Shown: positions 9,924 to 19,699, counted from the stretch's first letter. The stretch: 64,000 nt of DNA from Hyphomicrobium sp. (GCA_030148725.1 JASBSU010000023.1:1-64000); one strand, 5' to 3'. Program-made: numbers and translations. The notes: generated by a model from the sequence alone, not told the origin.

Positions 9924-11456
9924 TTGTCCCGCAGCCATCGGGTCGTGGTTATTGGAGCCGGTGTCGGCGGCCTGGTCGCCGCGATCGACATCGCAAGGCG
10001 CGGCGCCGAGGTGATCGTGCTCGAGCAAGCCCATGCGCCGGGCGGGAAAATGCGCGAAATCGACATCGCCGGGCAGCGCATAGATTCCGGTCCTACCGTG
10101 CTCACGATGCGCTGGGTGTTCGACGAGATCTTCGCCGAGTCAGGGGAAAACATCGCCGATCATCTCGGCTTGCGGCCGGCCGATGTGCTGGCCCGCCATG
10201 CCTGGTCGAAGGACGAGCGCCTCGATCTGTTTTGCGATGTCGAGCGATCCGCAGACGAGATCGGCCGATTTGCAGGTGCCGGGGAAGCGGGCCGATTTGT
10301 GGAATTCTGCAGCCGCGCTCAGGCGACATACGAAACGCTGGAAAAGTCGTTCATCCTTTCGGGGAAGCCCAGTCCGGCCTCGCTCGCCCTCAACGCCGGC
10401 CTGACCGGCCTCGGCGATCTCTGGCGGATTTCCCCCTTCACGACCCTTTGGTCCGCACTCGGCAAGCATTTTCACGATCCGCGCCTGCGCCAGCTGTTCG
10501 CGCGCTATGCAACCTATTGCGGATCATCCCCGTTCGAGGCGCCGGCGACGCTGATGCTCGTCGCTCATGTCGAACGTGAGGGCGTCTGGCTGGTCGACGG
10601 TGGCATGCATCGCCTTGCGGCGGCTCTGGCGGACTTGGCGGCCCGTAAAGGCGCGACGATACGCTATGCCAGCAAGGCGTCCGAGATCGTCGTCGAGGGC
10701 GGCCGTGCGGCGCGCGTGCGCCTCGCGGACGGCGAAGAGGTTCCGTGCGACGCGGTGGTCGTCAACGCCGATCCGGCGGCATTGGCGAGAGGGCTGCTCG
10801 GCGGTGATGCGGCGCGCGCGGTCGGTGGAAAAGCCGCGCCGCGGTCCCTGTCGGCGATGACCTGGTCGCTGGTTGCGAAGACCGAGGGCTTCCCCTTGAA
10901 GCGCCACAACGTCTTCTTCTCGTCCGACTACAAGGCCGAATTCGACGACATCCTGCGGCAAGGCCGTGTGCCTCGGGCGCCCACTGTCTACGTCTGCGCG
11001 CACGACCGCGACGCGAGCGGCGATGCAGCGCCGTCCGGCGAGGAGCGGCTGTTCTTTATCGTCAACGCGCCGCCGGTGGGCGACCGCTACAACTTCAATC
11101 AGTCGGAGAAAGACCAATGTTTGCAGAGAGCGTTGGCCCTCCTCGAGCGGTGCGGAGCGCAAATAACGGTGCGGCCGGAAATGTCGGTCGCGACGACGCC
11201 GACGGACTTCCAGCGAATGTTTCCGGGGTCCGGGGGAGCGCTCTACGGCCAGGCCTCGCACGGCTGGAACGCGTCGTTCACGCGTCCGACGGCAACGACG
11301 AGCATTCCGGGGCTCTATCTGGCCGGAGGTTGCACGCATCCGGGGCCCGGAGTTCCGATGGCAGCGATTTCGGGGCGCCTGGCGGCAGCCCAGGTCGTCC
11401 AGGGCCTGGCTTCGACAGGATCGTCCCGCAGGGCGGTTATGTCTGGTGGTACATAG
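9924..11456 (+). CDS. crtD: Methoxyneurosporene/hydroxyneurosporene 3,4-desaturase CrtD
   Basis: FAD-dependent phytoene-desaturase-family enzyme that introduces the 3,4 double bond in acyclic carotenoids. 510 residues with the dinucleotide-binding motif GAGVGGL near the N terminus (residues 11-17), GPTVLTMRWVFDE, and the C-terminal FAD motif LYLAGGCTHPGPGVPM. The only good start is TTG 9924 with AGGA upstream. Its 3' end overlaps crtC. Confidence 0.94.
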   Translation: MSRSHRVVVIGAGVGGLVAAIDIARRGAEVIVLEQAHAPGGKMREIDIAGQRIDSGPTVLTMRWVFDEIFAESGENIADHLGLRPADVLARHAWSKDERLDLFCDVERSADEIGRFAGAGEAGRFVEFCSRAQATYETLEKSFILSGKPSPASLALNAGLTGLGDLWRISPFTTLWSALGKHFHDPRLRQLFARYATYCGSSPFEAPATLMLVAHVEREGVWLVDGGMHRLAAALADLAARKGATIRYASKASEIVVEGGRAARVRLADGEEVPCDAVVVNADPAALARGLLGGDAARAVGGKAAPRSLSAMTWSLVAKTEGFPLKRHNVFFSSDYKAEFDDILRQGRVPRAPTVYVCAHDRDASGDAAPSGEERLFFIVNAPPVGDRYNFNQSEKDQCLQRALALLERCGAQITVRPEMSVATTPTDFQRMFPGSGGALYGQASHGWNASFTRPTATTSIPGLYLAGGCTHPGPGVPMAAISGRLAAAQVVQGLASTGSSRRAVMSGGT

Positions 11457-12382
11457 ACGCGATCAGCGATGACGGTGCTCATGCACTGACGATCATCGCC
11501 TTCATCGGAAGCGTATTCTCTCCGTATTACGCTCTGGCAAGGCGCAATGGGCGCGGCGATCCCGACAACCACTGCGCAATGAACGTCGCTATTTATGGGA
11601 AGGGCGGCAAGCGCTGGGCCATGACCGAGCGCACGCGTTCCGACCTGCGTCGCGATGCGACCTCACTCGGCATCGGTCCGAGCAGCCTGTCGTGGGACGG
11701 ATCGGCGCTGACTGTTTCCTTCGATGAGCGAACGGTGCCGTTCCCGTCGCGGCTCACCGGACGCCTGCATTTGGAAACCGGCCCTCTGAGCGAGCACGCC
11801 GAAAAACTCGATCAGCACGGACGCCACATGTGGCGTCCCCTAGCGCCGCGCGCCCGCATCACCGTGGATCTCCAGCATCCACCGATGAAGTGGCAGGGAA
11901 CGAGCTATCTCGATTGCAATTACGGCGACGAGCCACTGGAGCGTGCGTTCTCCCGTTGGCATTGGTCGCGCGCGCATGTCGAAAACGGTACCGCGATCCT
12001 CTACGACGTCGAGCGGCGGGATGGCAGCGAGCATTCGCTTGCACTGCATATCGCAGAAACTGGTGAGGTCAGCCGCTTCGCACCACCGCCGTCGCGCTCC
12101 GTTCCCCGTACCGGCTGGCTTGTGAGTCGCGCGACGCGCAGCGATACCGGGACGTCACCAAAAGTGACTGCAACTCTAGAAGACACCCCGTTCTATGCGC
12201 GGTCCCTGATCGCGACGAACCTCTTAGGCCGGCCAGTTCAGGCCGTGCACGAGAGCCTTTCGCTGGACCGTCTGGTCAGCCCGGTTGTGCGCATGATGCT
12301 GCCTTTCCGGATGCCGCGATGGCGCTACCGAGGGGTTGTCAACGGACAAGAGAAAAGGAGCCGACGATACGAGGTGAAGTAG
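11330..12382 (+). CDS. crtC: Acyclic carotenoid 1,2-hydratase CrtC (start uncertain)
   Basis: CrtC adds water to the psi end group of neurosporene or lycopene. The recognisable protein begins at about 11412 with GGYVWWYIDAISDDG, then IIAFIGSVFSPYYA and DPDNHCAMNVAIYG, all typical of the family. No ATG or GTG lies in frame near that point. The nearest accepted start codon is TTG 11330, inside crtD, which would give about 350 residues. The crtD-crtC overlap is then about 127 bases. A rare start or frameshifting from crtD is possible. Confidence 0.88.
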   Translation: MHASGARSSDGSDFGAPGGSPGRPGPGFDRIVPQGGYVWWYIDAISDDGAHALTIIAFIGSVFSPYYALARRNGRGDPDNHCAMNVAIYGKGGKRWAMTERTRSDLRRDATSLGIGPSSLSWDGSALTVSFDERTVPFPSRLTGRLHLETGPLSEHAEKLDQHGRHMWRPLAPRARITVDLQHPPMKWQGTSYLDCNYGDEPLERAFSRWHWSRAHVENGTAILYDVERRDGSEHSLALHIAETGEVSRFAPPPSRSVPRTGWLVSRATRSDTGTSPKVTATLEDTPFYARSLIATNLLGRPVQAVHESLSLDRLVSPVVRMMLPFRMPRWRYRGVVNGQEKRSRRYEVK

Positions 12383-12621
12383 TCGATGCCCGACGCCCCG
12401 GCAGGCGGGTGGAATGGCATTCCACATGTTTATTCGTGCTCTGCCATGGCCGGCCGAGACGACGCTTCCATGCGTGCAGTCGGCTTGACACGGGGCCGAA
12501 TGCCTAGGACCATGTCCGGAGCCCCGTCAAGAGGGCAGCGAGGAGGACATGCCTATGCGCCCGTCACGGCGTTTATCGGCCGTTGTCGTCCGTGCCGGCC
12601 CGCCGGCGGGGCGATAACGCC

Positions 12622-14901
12622 ATGTCGCGCGCCGACACCATGCATGGCCACGCGCTGATCACCGCGAAAAACGTCGATCTGTCGAACTGCGACCGCGAGC
12701 TTGTGCAATATCCGGGGGCCATCCAGGGCCACGGAGCAATGCTCATCGTGGACGAGGCCGGCTATATCATCCGTCAGGCGAGCGAAAACTGCGCGGCGCT
12801 TATCGGGCGGCCAGCCGCTGATTTGCTGGGTAAGAACATTGAGGAAGTGTTCGGACCGCGCGCTCCCGAGATGCTGGAGCAATTGAACCGGATGTCGCTC
12901 GAGAACGGCCCCGTGCACGTAGTGCGCGAGTCGTTCGCCGGCTCGGCCATGGGCGTCAACATCTTCGCTCACCGTTGCGACGGCGCGCTCATTCTCGAGC
13001 TTGAGGTGATATCGAGCCAGCCGAGCGAACCCACCGCGCATCTTTATTCGCAGGTGCGCGAAACCATCGCCATGCTCGAAGCCACGAGCGGTGTCCAGAA
13101 TTGCTTCGATCTGGCTGTCCAGCGGATACGCAGTTTCACTGGTTACGACCGGGTGATGGCCTACCGGTTTGCCGAGGATGGCAGCGGTCAGGTCGTCGCC
13201 GAAGCGAAATGCGATACGCTCGAGCCGTACCTCGGACTGCACTATCCGGCAACGGACATACCGGCACCGGCGAGACGGCTTTTCGGGCTCAGCTGGCTGC
13301 GCCATCTGCCCGACGTCGATTACGTGCAGGCGCGGCTCGTTCCTGAAACCAATCCCGTCACCGGACGACCCGTCGACATGAGCTACGCGATCTTGCGCAG
13401 CGTCTCGGCGATGTACACGGGCTATCTCAAGAACATGGGTGTGCACTCCACCATGGTGATGCCTCTGATGAAAGAGGGGGAGCTATGGGGCCTGATTTCG
13501 GCCATGCATCACAGTGGCCCACGCCACGTGCCCTACGAGGCGCGGATGGCGGCCGAGTTCCTTGCGCACATGCTGTCCATGCTGATGGCCGGCAAGGAAA
13601 ACGCCGAGAGCTACTCCCAGCGTCTCCACATGACGGCGGTCACCGACCAGCTCGTGGAAGCGCTGTGTCGGGATCCCAACCTGCACGCGTGCCTTGGCTC
13701 GCCTGACGCCCCCGTGACCCTGCTGTCGCTGTTGCCCGCGCAAGGCGCCGCGGTCGTCTCTGAAGGGCGCGTCTCGCTGCTCGGCGCTACGCCCTCGAGG
13801 AATGACGTTATCGAGCTGGCTGCCTGGCTTTCGACGCAGAACCAGCTGGTGTTCAACACGGATCGTCTTCCGGAGATGTTTCCTGCTGCGGCGCAGTATA
13901 AGAGCGTGTGCAGCGGCATCTTGTCGGCACGCGTCTCGACAAAGAGCCCCGAATTCCTGATCTGGTTCCGGCCGGAGCAGATCGAAGTGGTGAACTGGGC
14001 GGGCGATCCCAAGAAGCCCGTGAAAATCAGCGAGGCGGAAGGCGAACTGCGCCTCCAGCCCCGCAACTCGTTCGCGCTGTGGAAGGAAAGCGTCCTCGGC
14101 CGCTCCGAGCCCTGGAAGCGCAGCGAGAAAGAGGCGGTAGCCAATCTCCGCCAGGCGATTTTGGACATCATCATCAGCCGCGCGGAGGAGATCCAGCGGA
14201 TCAACCAGCGCCTGTCGCAGGCGAATGAGGAACTCGACAGCTTTGCGTACGTTGCCTCGCACGATCTCAAGGAACCACTCCGCGGCGTTCACCACATGGC
14301 GAGCTTCCTGAAGCGCGGCAAGGAGCTTGAGCTGAGCGACGCTTCCATGGAGCAGGTCGACACCATCCTGAAGCTGACCCGCCGCATGGACGATCTCATT
14401 GAATCGCTACTGCAATATTCCCGTACTGGCCGCGTCGAACTCGTCCTGGAGCCCACCAACCTCGATGCGCTCGTTGACGAGGCGTTCGTTCCGTGCCGGC
14501 GGCTGCTGAATGAAACGGGGGCGGACTTGCGCCGTCCCGCGCCGCTGGGCAGCGCAATCTGCGACCGGGTTCGCATCCGCGAAGTCCTCACGAACCTCAT
14601 TTCGAACGCGCTCAAGTACAACGATAAGGAAGAACGCTGGGTTGAGATTGGCGTAGAAGATGCCAACCCGCCGCGCTATTATGTCCGCGACAACGGTATT
14701 GGGATCTCGGAAGAGTCCACCGATCGCATATTTGAGATCTTTCGACGGGTGCACGATAAGGATAAATTCGGTGGTGGTAATGGCGCTGGGCTGACGATCG
14801 CTCGGCGGACGATTGAGCGACACGGCGGGAAATTGTGGGTCGAATCTGAGGTCGACCAAGGTTCGACATTCTATTTTACCCTAAGTCCGGAGACTCCGTG
14901 A
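12622..14901 (+). CDS. bphP: Bacteriophytochrome histidine kinase BphP
   Basis: Red/far-red photoreceptor kinase, 759 residues from ATG 12622 (MSRADTMHGH). The domains in order are: PAS to about 130, with the biliverdin-attaching Cys23 (SNCDREL); GAF, about 145-315, with the chromophore-pocket motif DIPAPAR at 212-218; PHY, with tongue motifs WFRPE (about 448-452) and PRNSF (480-484); then a HisKA domain with His547 (ASHDLKEPLRG) and an HATPase domain (NLISNALKYN, DNGIGI, GAGLTIARR). The usual IQPHG is IQGHG here. It overlaps the following response regulator by 4 bases, so the two form a cognate pair. The 240 bases upstream hold a TTGACA box (12487-12492 region) but no clear -10. Confidence 0.95.
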   Translation: MSRADTMHGHALITAKNVDLSNCDRELVQYPGAIQGHGAMLIVDEAGYIIRQASENCAALIGRPAADLLGKNIEEVFGPRAPEMLEQLNRMSLENGPVHVVRESFAGSAMGVNIFAHRCDGALILELEVISSQPSEPTAHLYSQVRETIAMLEATSGVQNCFDLAVQRIRSFTGYDRVMAYRFAEDGSGQVVAEAKCDTLEPYLGLHYPATDIPAPARRLFGLSWLRHLPDVDYVQARLVPETNPVTGRPVDMSYAILRSVSAMYTGYLKNMGVHSTMVMPLMKEGELWGLISAMHHSGPRHVPYEARMAAEFLAHMLSMLMAGKENAESYSQRLHMTAVTDQLVEALCRDPNLHACLGSPDAPVTLLSLLPAQGAAVVSEGRVSLLGATPSRNDVIELAAWLSTQNQLVFNTDRLPEMFPAAAQYKSVCSGILSARVSTKSPEFLIWFRPEQIEVVNWAGDPKKPVKISEAEGELRLQPRNSFALWKESVLGRSEPWKRSEKEAVANLRQAILDIIISRAEEIQRINQRLSQANEELDSFAYVASHDLKEPLRGVHHMASFLKRGKELELSDASMEQVDTILKLTRRMDDLIESLLQYSRTGRVELVLEPTNLDALVDEAFVPCRRLLNETGADLRRPAPLGSAICDRVRIREVLTNLISNALKYNDKEERWVEIGVEDANPPRYYVRDNGIGISEESTDRIFEIFRRVHDKDKFGGGNGAGLTIARRTIERHGGKLWVESEVDQGSTFYFTLSPETP

Positions 14902-15773
14902 TGGCGCCTGGCAGCGGAACAATTCTCGCCGTAGAAGACAGTGACACCGACTTCATCGCATTGCAGTTCGCGCTGAAGTCAGCGGGCATTAGCAATCCGC
15001 TCGAGCGCTGTGCGAACGGCAAGTTGGCGATGGACCTGCTCAACCGCGACAGCTGTCCCCTCGCTGAAAAGGCCTCGCTTGTGCTGCTCGACCTCAATCT
15101 TCCAGGGGTCGACGGCCGACAGGTGCTGAAGGCGTTTCGCAGACGCGACCCTGACCGTGAAGTCCCCGTCATCGTGCTGACGACGTCATCTCATCCGCGC
15201 GATATCGACGACTCGTTCCGTGCTGGCGCCGATGCCTACACGGTAAAGCCGCTCGAGCTGGACGATTGGGAGGTCAAGGTCGCTTCTCTGGCGACGCAAT
15301 GGCTGCGCGTTGCGCCGGGACGGCGCAGCCCCTCCGTTCCAGCTCATATCGGTTCGTATCAGCCGCGGAGCGCGGAACGGAAGAAGGTCGATCTCGAACA
15401 GCTCACGCGCGCAATTGAGAACGAAATCATTCCGCGGCTCTTGCTTGCTCATGCCGTCCCGCCGGCAGCGCAGGGCGTAAAGCCCTCCGCCCAGCCAATG
15501 CTCACCTCGTTCGAGGATCGCGTGTCGGAATTGGCAGGGCTGGTGCTTCAAAAGGACGTGAAGCTTGCCGCGTCGTACGTCGAACTCGTGCGCGGCCGAG
15601 GCGAAACGCTGGAGACGATCTTCCAGACGCTCGTGGCACCGGCAGCGCGCCTCGTCGGCGACCTGTGGAAGGCCAATATCTGCAGCTCGACTGAATTTAC
15701 GGAAGCTCTCCAGCGTTTGCAGCAGCTCCTCGTCGAACTGAGCCCGGACGGCAATTCCGAGACCCGCCACTAA
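14898..15773 (+). CDS. Response regulator with C-terminal AerR/PpaA-like helical domain
   Basis: Residues 1-130 are a receiver domain of the phytochrome-partner type, with acidic residues in VEDSD, phospho-acceptor Asp65 (LLDLNLPG) and Lys117 (VKPLE). There is no DNA-binding output. Residues about 165-285 instead resemble the helical cap of the cobalamin/haem-binding antirepressors AerR/PpaA: IENEIIPRLLLAH near 173-185, then LVAPAARLVGDLW at 245-257 and LQRLQQLLVEL at 271-281. The Rossmann-type B12-binding half that normally follows is absent, and nothing like it appears in any frame after the stop. It is coupled to bphP by an ATGA-type overlap. Inference: it links red light to a PpsR-type regulatory partner. 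Confidence is high for REC and moderate for the AerR-like domain. Confidence 0.82.
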   Translation: MMAPGSGTILAVEDSDTDFIALQFALKSAGISNPLERCANGKLAMDLLNRDSCPLAEKASLVLLDLNLPGVDGRQVLKAFRRRDPDREVPVIVLTTSSHPRDIDDSFRAGADAYTVKPLELDDWEVKVASLATQWLRVAPGRRSPSVPAHIGSYQPRSAERKKVDLEQLTRAIENEIIPRLLLAHAVPPAAQGVKPSAQPMLTSFEDRVSELAGLVLQKDVKLAASYVELVRGRGETLETIFQTLVAPAARLVGDLWKANICSSTEFTEALQRLQQLLVELSPDGNSETRH

Positions 15774-15944
15774 GCACGCGCGCGGCGCGCCGGCCGACGC
15801 TGCCCGCCTTTCTGCGCCGGCATTCACGCCCGTCTGTATCCCCGAATGCGTCCGTCGGCCATCTCGACCGTGGTCGCGCGCTCCTCTGTTGGGCTCCGAC
15901 AATTTGCGGGTGACGAGCCCTTCGTGCGGGTGCTATAGAGGGGC

Positions 15945-16919
15945 ATGTCAGGAAACTTGACACAACTCAGTGTAATCTTGGCGAGACCGCGAGGGTTCTG
16001 CGCCGGAGTTGTGCGGGCCATCGAGATCGTCGAGCGCGCGCTCGACCTGCATGGTTCACCTGTCTACGTACGCCATGAGATCGTGCACAATCACCACGTG
16101 GTGGAGCGCCTGCGCGCGCGCGGCGCAAAGTTCGTCGATGATGTAGACGACATTCCACGCGGCGCCACGACGATATTCAGCGCTCACGGCGTGTCACCGG
16201 CGGTCGAGAATTCGGCCGAAGAGCGCGGCCTCGATGTTATCGACGCAACTTGTCCGCTCGTTCGCAAGGTTCACAACGAAGGGCGCCGCTACGCCGATGC
16301 CGGCTACGACGTGGTGCTGATCGGCCATCGCGGGCATGCGGAGGTCGAAGGAACGAGCGGCCAGATTGGCGAGAACCTGCACGTCGTCGAGAGCCCGGCT
16401 GAGGTTGCAGCGCTGTCGGTGAGGGATCCTTCCCGCGTCGCCTATGTCACGCAGACGACGCTAAGTCTTTTTGACACCCAAGATACGATCCGGGCGCTGA
16501 AGCGACGCTTTCCGCTCATCGTCGGCCAAGATACGCGCGATATCTGCTACGCCACGCAGAACCGGCAGAACTCCGTGCTCGAGCTTGCCAAGCAGGTCGA
16601 GTGCATCCTCGTGTTCGGATCTCCAAACAGCTCCAACGCCAACCGTCTGCGCGAGATCGCAGAAGGCGCCGGTGTGCCCAGCCACCTTGTCGAGAGCAGC
16701 GCCGTCATCGATCCAACCTGGCTCGATGGCGTAAGGCGTCTTGGAATCTCCGCGGGCGCTTCGACACCGGAGTGCCTGATCGAAGATGCGTTGCGGCATC
16801 TCTCCACAATCCGCTCGCTGGCGGTGCAGGAGCTCGACGGTCGCCGCGAAAGTGTTCGCTTTAAGCTTCCCGAGAGGCTCGACACGATGAGCGAGCTGAA
16901 ACCTAGAAGTTGCGCCTGA
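15945..16919 (+). CDS. ispH: 4-hydroxy-3-methylbut-2-enyl diphosphate reductase IspH
   Basis: Last enzyme of the MEP pathway, making IPP and DMAPP with a [4Fe-4S] cluster. 324 residues. The three cluster cysteines are in PRGFCAG, DATCPLV and AGASTPEC, and the HEIVHN and SAHGVSP motifs are present. The start ATG 15945 has GAGGGG almost touching it; alternative starts a few codons in (TTG) would fit the ribosome site better. Its place beside bchI and dxs suggests a copy dedicated to pigment synthesis. Confidence 0.95.
   Translation: MSGNLTQLSVILARPRGFCAGVVRAIEIVERALDLHGSPVYVRHEIVHNHHVVERLRARGAKFVDDVDDIPRGATTIFSAHGVSPAVENSAEERGLDVIDATCPLVRKVHNEGRRYADAGYDVVLIGHRGHAEVEGTSGQIGENLHVVESPAEVAALSVRDPSRVAYVTQTTLSLFDTQDTIRALKRRFPLIVGQDTRDICYATQNRQNSVLELAKQVECILVFGSPNSSNANRLREIAEGAGVPSHLVESSAVIDPTWLDGVRRLGISAGASTPECLIEDALRHLSTIRSLAVQELDGRRESVRFKLPERLDTMSELKPRSCA
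15946..15962. promoter_or_regulatory. PpsR-like site with 11-base spacer over the ispH start
   Basis: TGT-N11-ACA (TGTCAGGAAACTTGACA), one base shorter than the consensus, overlaps the ispH start codon. The arms TGTCA/TGACA match the other operators of this window, but the spacing is off, so binding is doubtful. Confidence 0.35.
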
Positions 16920-16929
16920 GCGAGGGTCC

Positions 16930-17955
16930 ATGCGCGCGCTTTACCCCTTCACCGCCATCATCGGCCAGGATGAGATGAAGTTGGCGCTGCTGATGGTCGC
17001 GGTTGATCCGTCCATCTCCGGCGTCCTGGTGTTCGGCGACCGGGGAACCGGCAAGTCGACGGCCGTGCGAAGTCTCGCGAACCTGCTTCCACCCATGCGA
17101 GTCGTCACCGGATGCCGCTATCACTGCGATCCCGGTGCGAACGGTTCGGGTTGCGAGGAATGCCAGGAGCGCGGTCGCGCCGGCAGGCTTCCAAGTGAAC
17201 TGGTTCCGGTGCCGATGGTCGATCTGCCTCTCGGTGCCACCGAGGATCGCGTCGTCGGTGCGCTCGATCTGGAACGCGCGCTGACGCGCGGCGAGAAACA
17301 CTTCGAGCCCGGTCTTCTGGCGCGGGCCCATCGCGGCTTCCTTTACGTCGACGAGGTCAACCTGCTCGAGGACCATCTCGTCGATCTGCTGTTGGATGTT
17401 GCGGCGTCCGGCGAGAACGTCGTCGAGCGCGAAGGTTTGAGTGTTCGCCACCCCGCACGTTTCGTGCTGATCGGTAGCGGCAACCCGGAGGAGGGCGAGC
17501 TGCGCCCGCAGCTGCTCGATCGTTTCGGTCTCTCGGTCGAGGTCACGACCCCGGACGACGTCGCCACCCGCGTCGAGATCGTGCGTCGGCGCGACGCGTT
17601 TGAGCGCTCACCGGCGAAATTCCTGGAAACCTGGTTGCCGGAGGAAGAGCGCGTCCGTGCGCAGATCGAAACCGCGCGCCGGCTGATCGCGCAGATTGTC
17701 GTTCCAGATGCGATGATCGAGCATACGACGAAAATCTGTATGCGCATGGGAACGGACGGCCTGCGCGGCGAGCTCACTCTCGTCCGCGCCGCCCGGGCAC
17801 TCGCGGCGTTGGAAGGCTGCGGCGAGGTCGACCTCACGCACATCACCCGGGCTGCGCCGGCAACCTTGAGACATCGGCTCCGTCGCAACCCGCTCGATGA
17901 CAGCGGCTCCAGCGCCCGTATTGATCGGGCGATCTCGGAGCTGTCCGGTGCATGA
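16930..17955 (+). CDS. bchI: Magnesium chelatase ATPase subunit BchI
   Basis: AAA+ motor of magnesium chelatase, which inserts Mg2+ into protoporphyrin IX with BchD and BchH (BchH not in window). 341 residues. Walker A GDRGTGKS (about 37-44), Walker B LYVDEVNLLEDH, sensor region GSGNPEEGELRPQLLDRFG with the Arg finger. It begins 11 bases after ispH and overlaps bchD by 8 bases. Confidence 0.97.
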   Translation: MRALYPFTAIIGQDEMKLALLMVAVDPSISGVLVFGDRGTGKSTAVRSLANLLPPMRVVTGCRYHCDPGANGSGCEECQERGRAGRLPSELVPVPMVDLPLGATEDRVVGALDLERALTRGEKHFEPGLLARAHRGFLYVDEVNLLEDHLVDLLLDVAASGENVVEREGLSVRHPARFVLIGSGNPEEGELRPQLLDRFGLSVEVTTPDDVATRVEIVRRRDAFERSPAKFLETWLPEEERVRAQIETARRLIAQIVVPDAMIEHTTKICMRMGTDGLRGELTLVRAARALAALEGCGEVDLTHITRAAPATLRHRLRRNPLDDSGSSARIDRAISELSGA

Positions 17956-19699
17956 CAGCGCTGCCAGAACGGTAACGCCCGCACTGGCTGCGGCCATCGT
18001 CGCTGTGGATCCGATCGGCACGCGAGGCGCCGTCATCAAGGCGAGCGCCGGCGGGCTGCGCGACAGATGGATGGAGCTGCTGGTTCGCCTGCTGCCATCG
18101 GATTCGCGGCTCCGGCACTTGCCGCTGAATTGCCCTGACGAGCGCTTGCTCGGCGGCCTCGACCTGGTTGCGACGCTCGCGGCGGGACGCCCGATCTCCG
18201 AGCCCGGCATCCTCAGTCAGGTGGACGGCGGATTGATCGTGCTGCCGATGGCCGAGCGCATGTCGGCGCTTTCAGCCGCGCGCATCACGAGTGCTATCGA
18301 CCGACAGGAACTGCTGCTGGAGCGCGACGGATTCGCAGCGCGGTTCCCGTCACGCCTTGGCCTCGTCGTATTCGACGAGGCGCATGGAGTCGAGGAACGG
18401 CCTCCGGCCGCCATACTCGACCGCGTGGCGTGCCACCTGTCGTTGGACGGCTGCACCGCTGCTGACCTTGTCTCCAGCTACGAGCCATCCGACGTGCGCC
18501 AGGCGCGCGAACAAATGGCGGGTGTCGGTGTAAGTGACGCGATCGTCGAGGCTCTGTGCGCAGCAGCCGTCGCAGTCGGCGCGCTGTCGCTTAATGCGTC
18601 GTTGCTCGCCGTGCGTGTCGCCCGCGCTGCCGCCGCCTTGGCAGGCCGAAGCAACGTGACGGCCGACGATGCCGCCATCGCCGCTCAACTGGTTCTTGCA
18701 CCACGCGCAACGCGCCTGCCGATGGAGCAGGAGACCGAAGAGGCGCAGCAGCAACAGCCGGATCAGCAGGCCGCCGAGCCGGCAACCCGTGACGCAGCGG
18801 ATGAAGGAACGGGCCAGGTTCAGGATATCGTGGTCGACGCCGCGCTCGCCAGCATCCCGCCCGGCCTCCTGGCGCAACTGCAAGCGACGGATCGCCGGCG
18901 CAACGGCGCGCCACCCCCCGGTCGAGCCGGCAAGCCCACCAAGTCGACGAGCGGTGGCCGGGCGCAAGGCGTTCGGCGCGGACGTCCATCTTCGCGAACG
19001 CGCCTGAGCATTGTCGAAACGCTGCGCGCCGCGGCGCCGTGGCAAGCGCTGAGGCGCCGCGAGCGCCCCCGGGCCGCAGACCGCATCGACATCAGGTTTG
19101 ACGACTTCCGCATCAAGCGGATGAAGCAGCGCGCGCAGGCGACGACCATATTTGTCGTCGATGCGTCAGGTTCCTCGGCGCTCCACAGACTTGCCGAGGC
19201 GAAGGGTGCTGTGGAGCTCTTGCTGGCCGACTGCTACGTCAGGCGTGATCAGGTCGCCCTCATATCTTTCGGAGGACGTGGCGCCGAACTCCTTCTGCCG
19301 CCGACCCGTTCGTTGGCGCGCGCCAAGCGCAATCTGGGTGCAATGCCCGGCGGCGGCGGCACGCCCCTCGCGGCCGGTCTCGAGGCAGCGGCATCGCTCG
19401 CGGATACGCTCCGCTGCAAAGGCCAAACACCGAGCCTGGTCCTTTTGACCGATGGGCACGCCAACCTCGACCGCAACGGCAAGCCCGGGCGCGGCGCAGC
19501 CGAGGCGGACGCATTGGCGGTCGCGAAGTTGGTAAAGGAGACAGCGGTCCAGGCGCTCGTCATCGACACCTCTCGAACACCGCAACCTCAGAACGCACGC
19601 CTCGCCGAGGCAATGGGCGGCAAGTATTTCCCACTGCCGCGCGCTGATGCCGACGGCGTGTCGCGCCTGGTGCGCTCGCAGCGACGAGGCGTGCCGTGA
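17948..19699 (+). CDS. bchD: Magnesium chelatase subunit BchD
   Basis: Second AAA+-related subunit of magnesium chelatase. 583 residues from GTG 17948 (HDSAARTVTPAL), which has CGGAG 8 bases upstream and overlaps the bchI stop. The N-terminal AAA-like domain has lost a normal Walker A. It is followed by an acidic, Gln/Pro-rich linker near residues 260-320 and a C-terminal von Willebrand A domain with the metal site DASGSS. A longer open frame to 17897 lies inside bchI. Confidence 0.95.
   Translation: MHDSAARTVTPALAAAIVAVDPIGTRGAVIKASAGGLRDRWMELLVRLLPSDSRLRHLPLNCPDERLLGGLDLVATLAAGRPISEPGILSQVDGGLIVLPMAERMSALSAARITSAIDRQELLLERDGFAARFPSRLGLVVFDEAHGVEERPPAAILDRVACHLSLDGCTAADLVSSYEPSDVRQAREQMAGVGVSDAIVEALCAAAVAVGALSLNASLLAVRVARAAAALAGRSNVTADDAAIAAQLVLAPRATRLPMEQETEEAQQQQPDQQAAEPATRDAADEGTGQVQDIVVDAALASIPPGLLAQLQATDRRRNGAPPPGRAGKPTKSTSGGRAQGVRRGRPSSRTRLSIVETLRAAAPWQALRRRERPRAADRIDIRFDDFRIKRMKQRAQATTIFVVDASGSSALHRLAEAKGAVELLLADCYVRRDQVALISFGGRGAELLLPPTRSLARAKRNLGAMPGGGGTPLAAGLEAAASLADTLRCKGQTPSLVLLTDGHANLDRNGKPGRGAAEADALAVAKLVKETAVQALVIDTSRTPQPQNARLAEAMGGKYFPLPRADADGVSRLVRSQRRGVP

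Noticed and set aside
15774-15944. Possible continuation of the AerR-like domain into a B12-binding fold by frameshift
   Set aside because: None of the three forward frames after the stop shows AerR/PpaA-like sequence.
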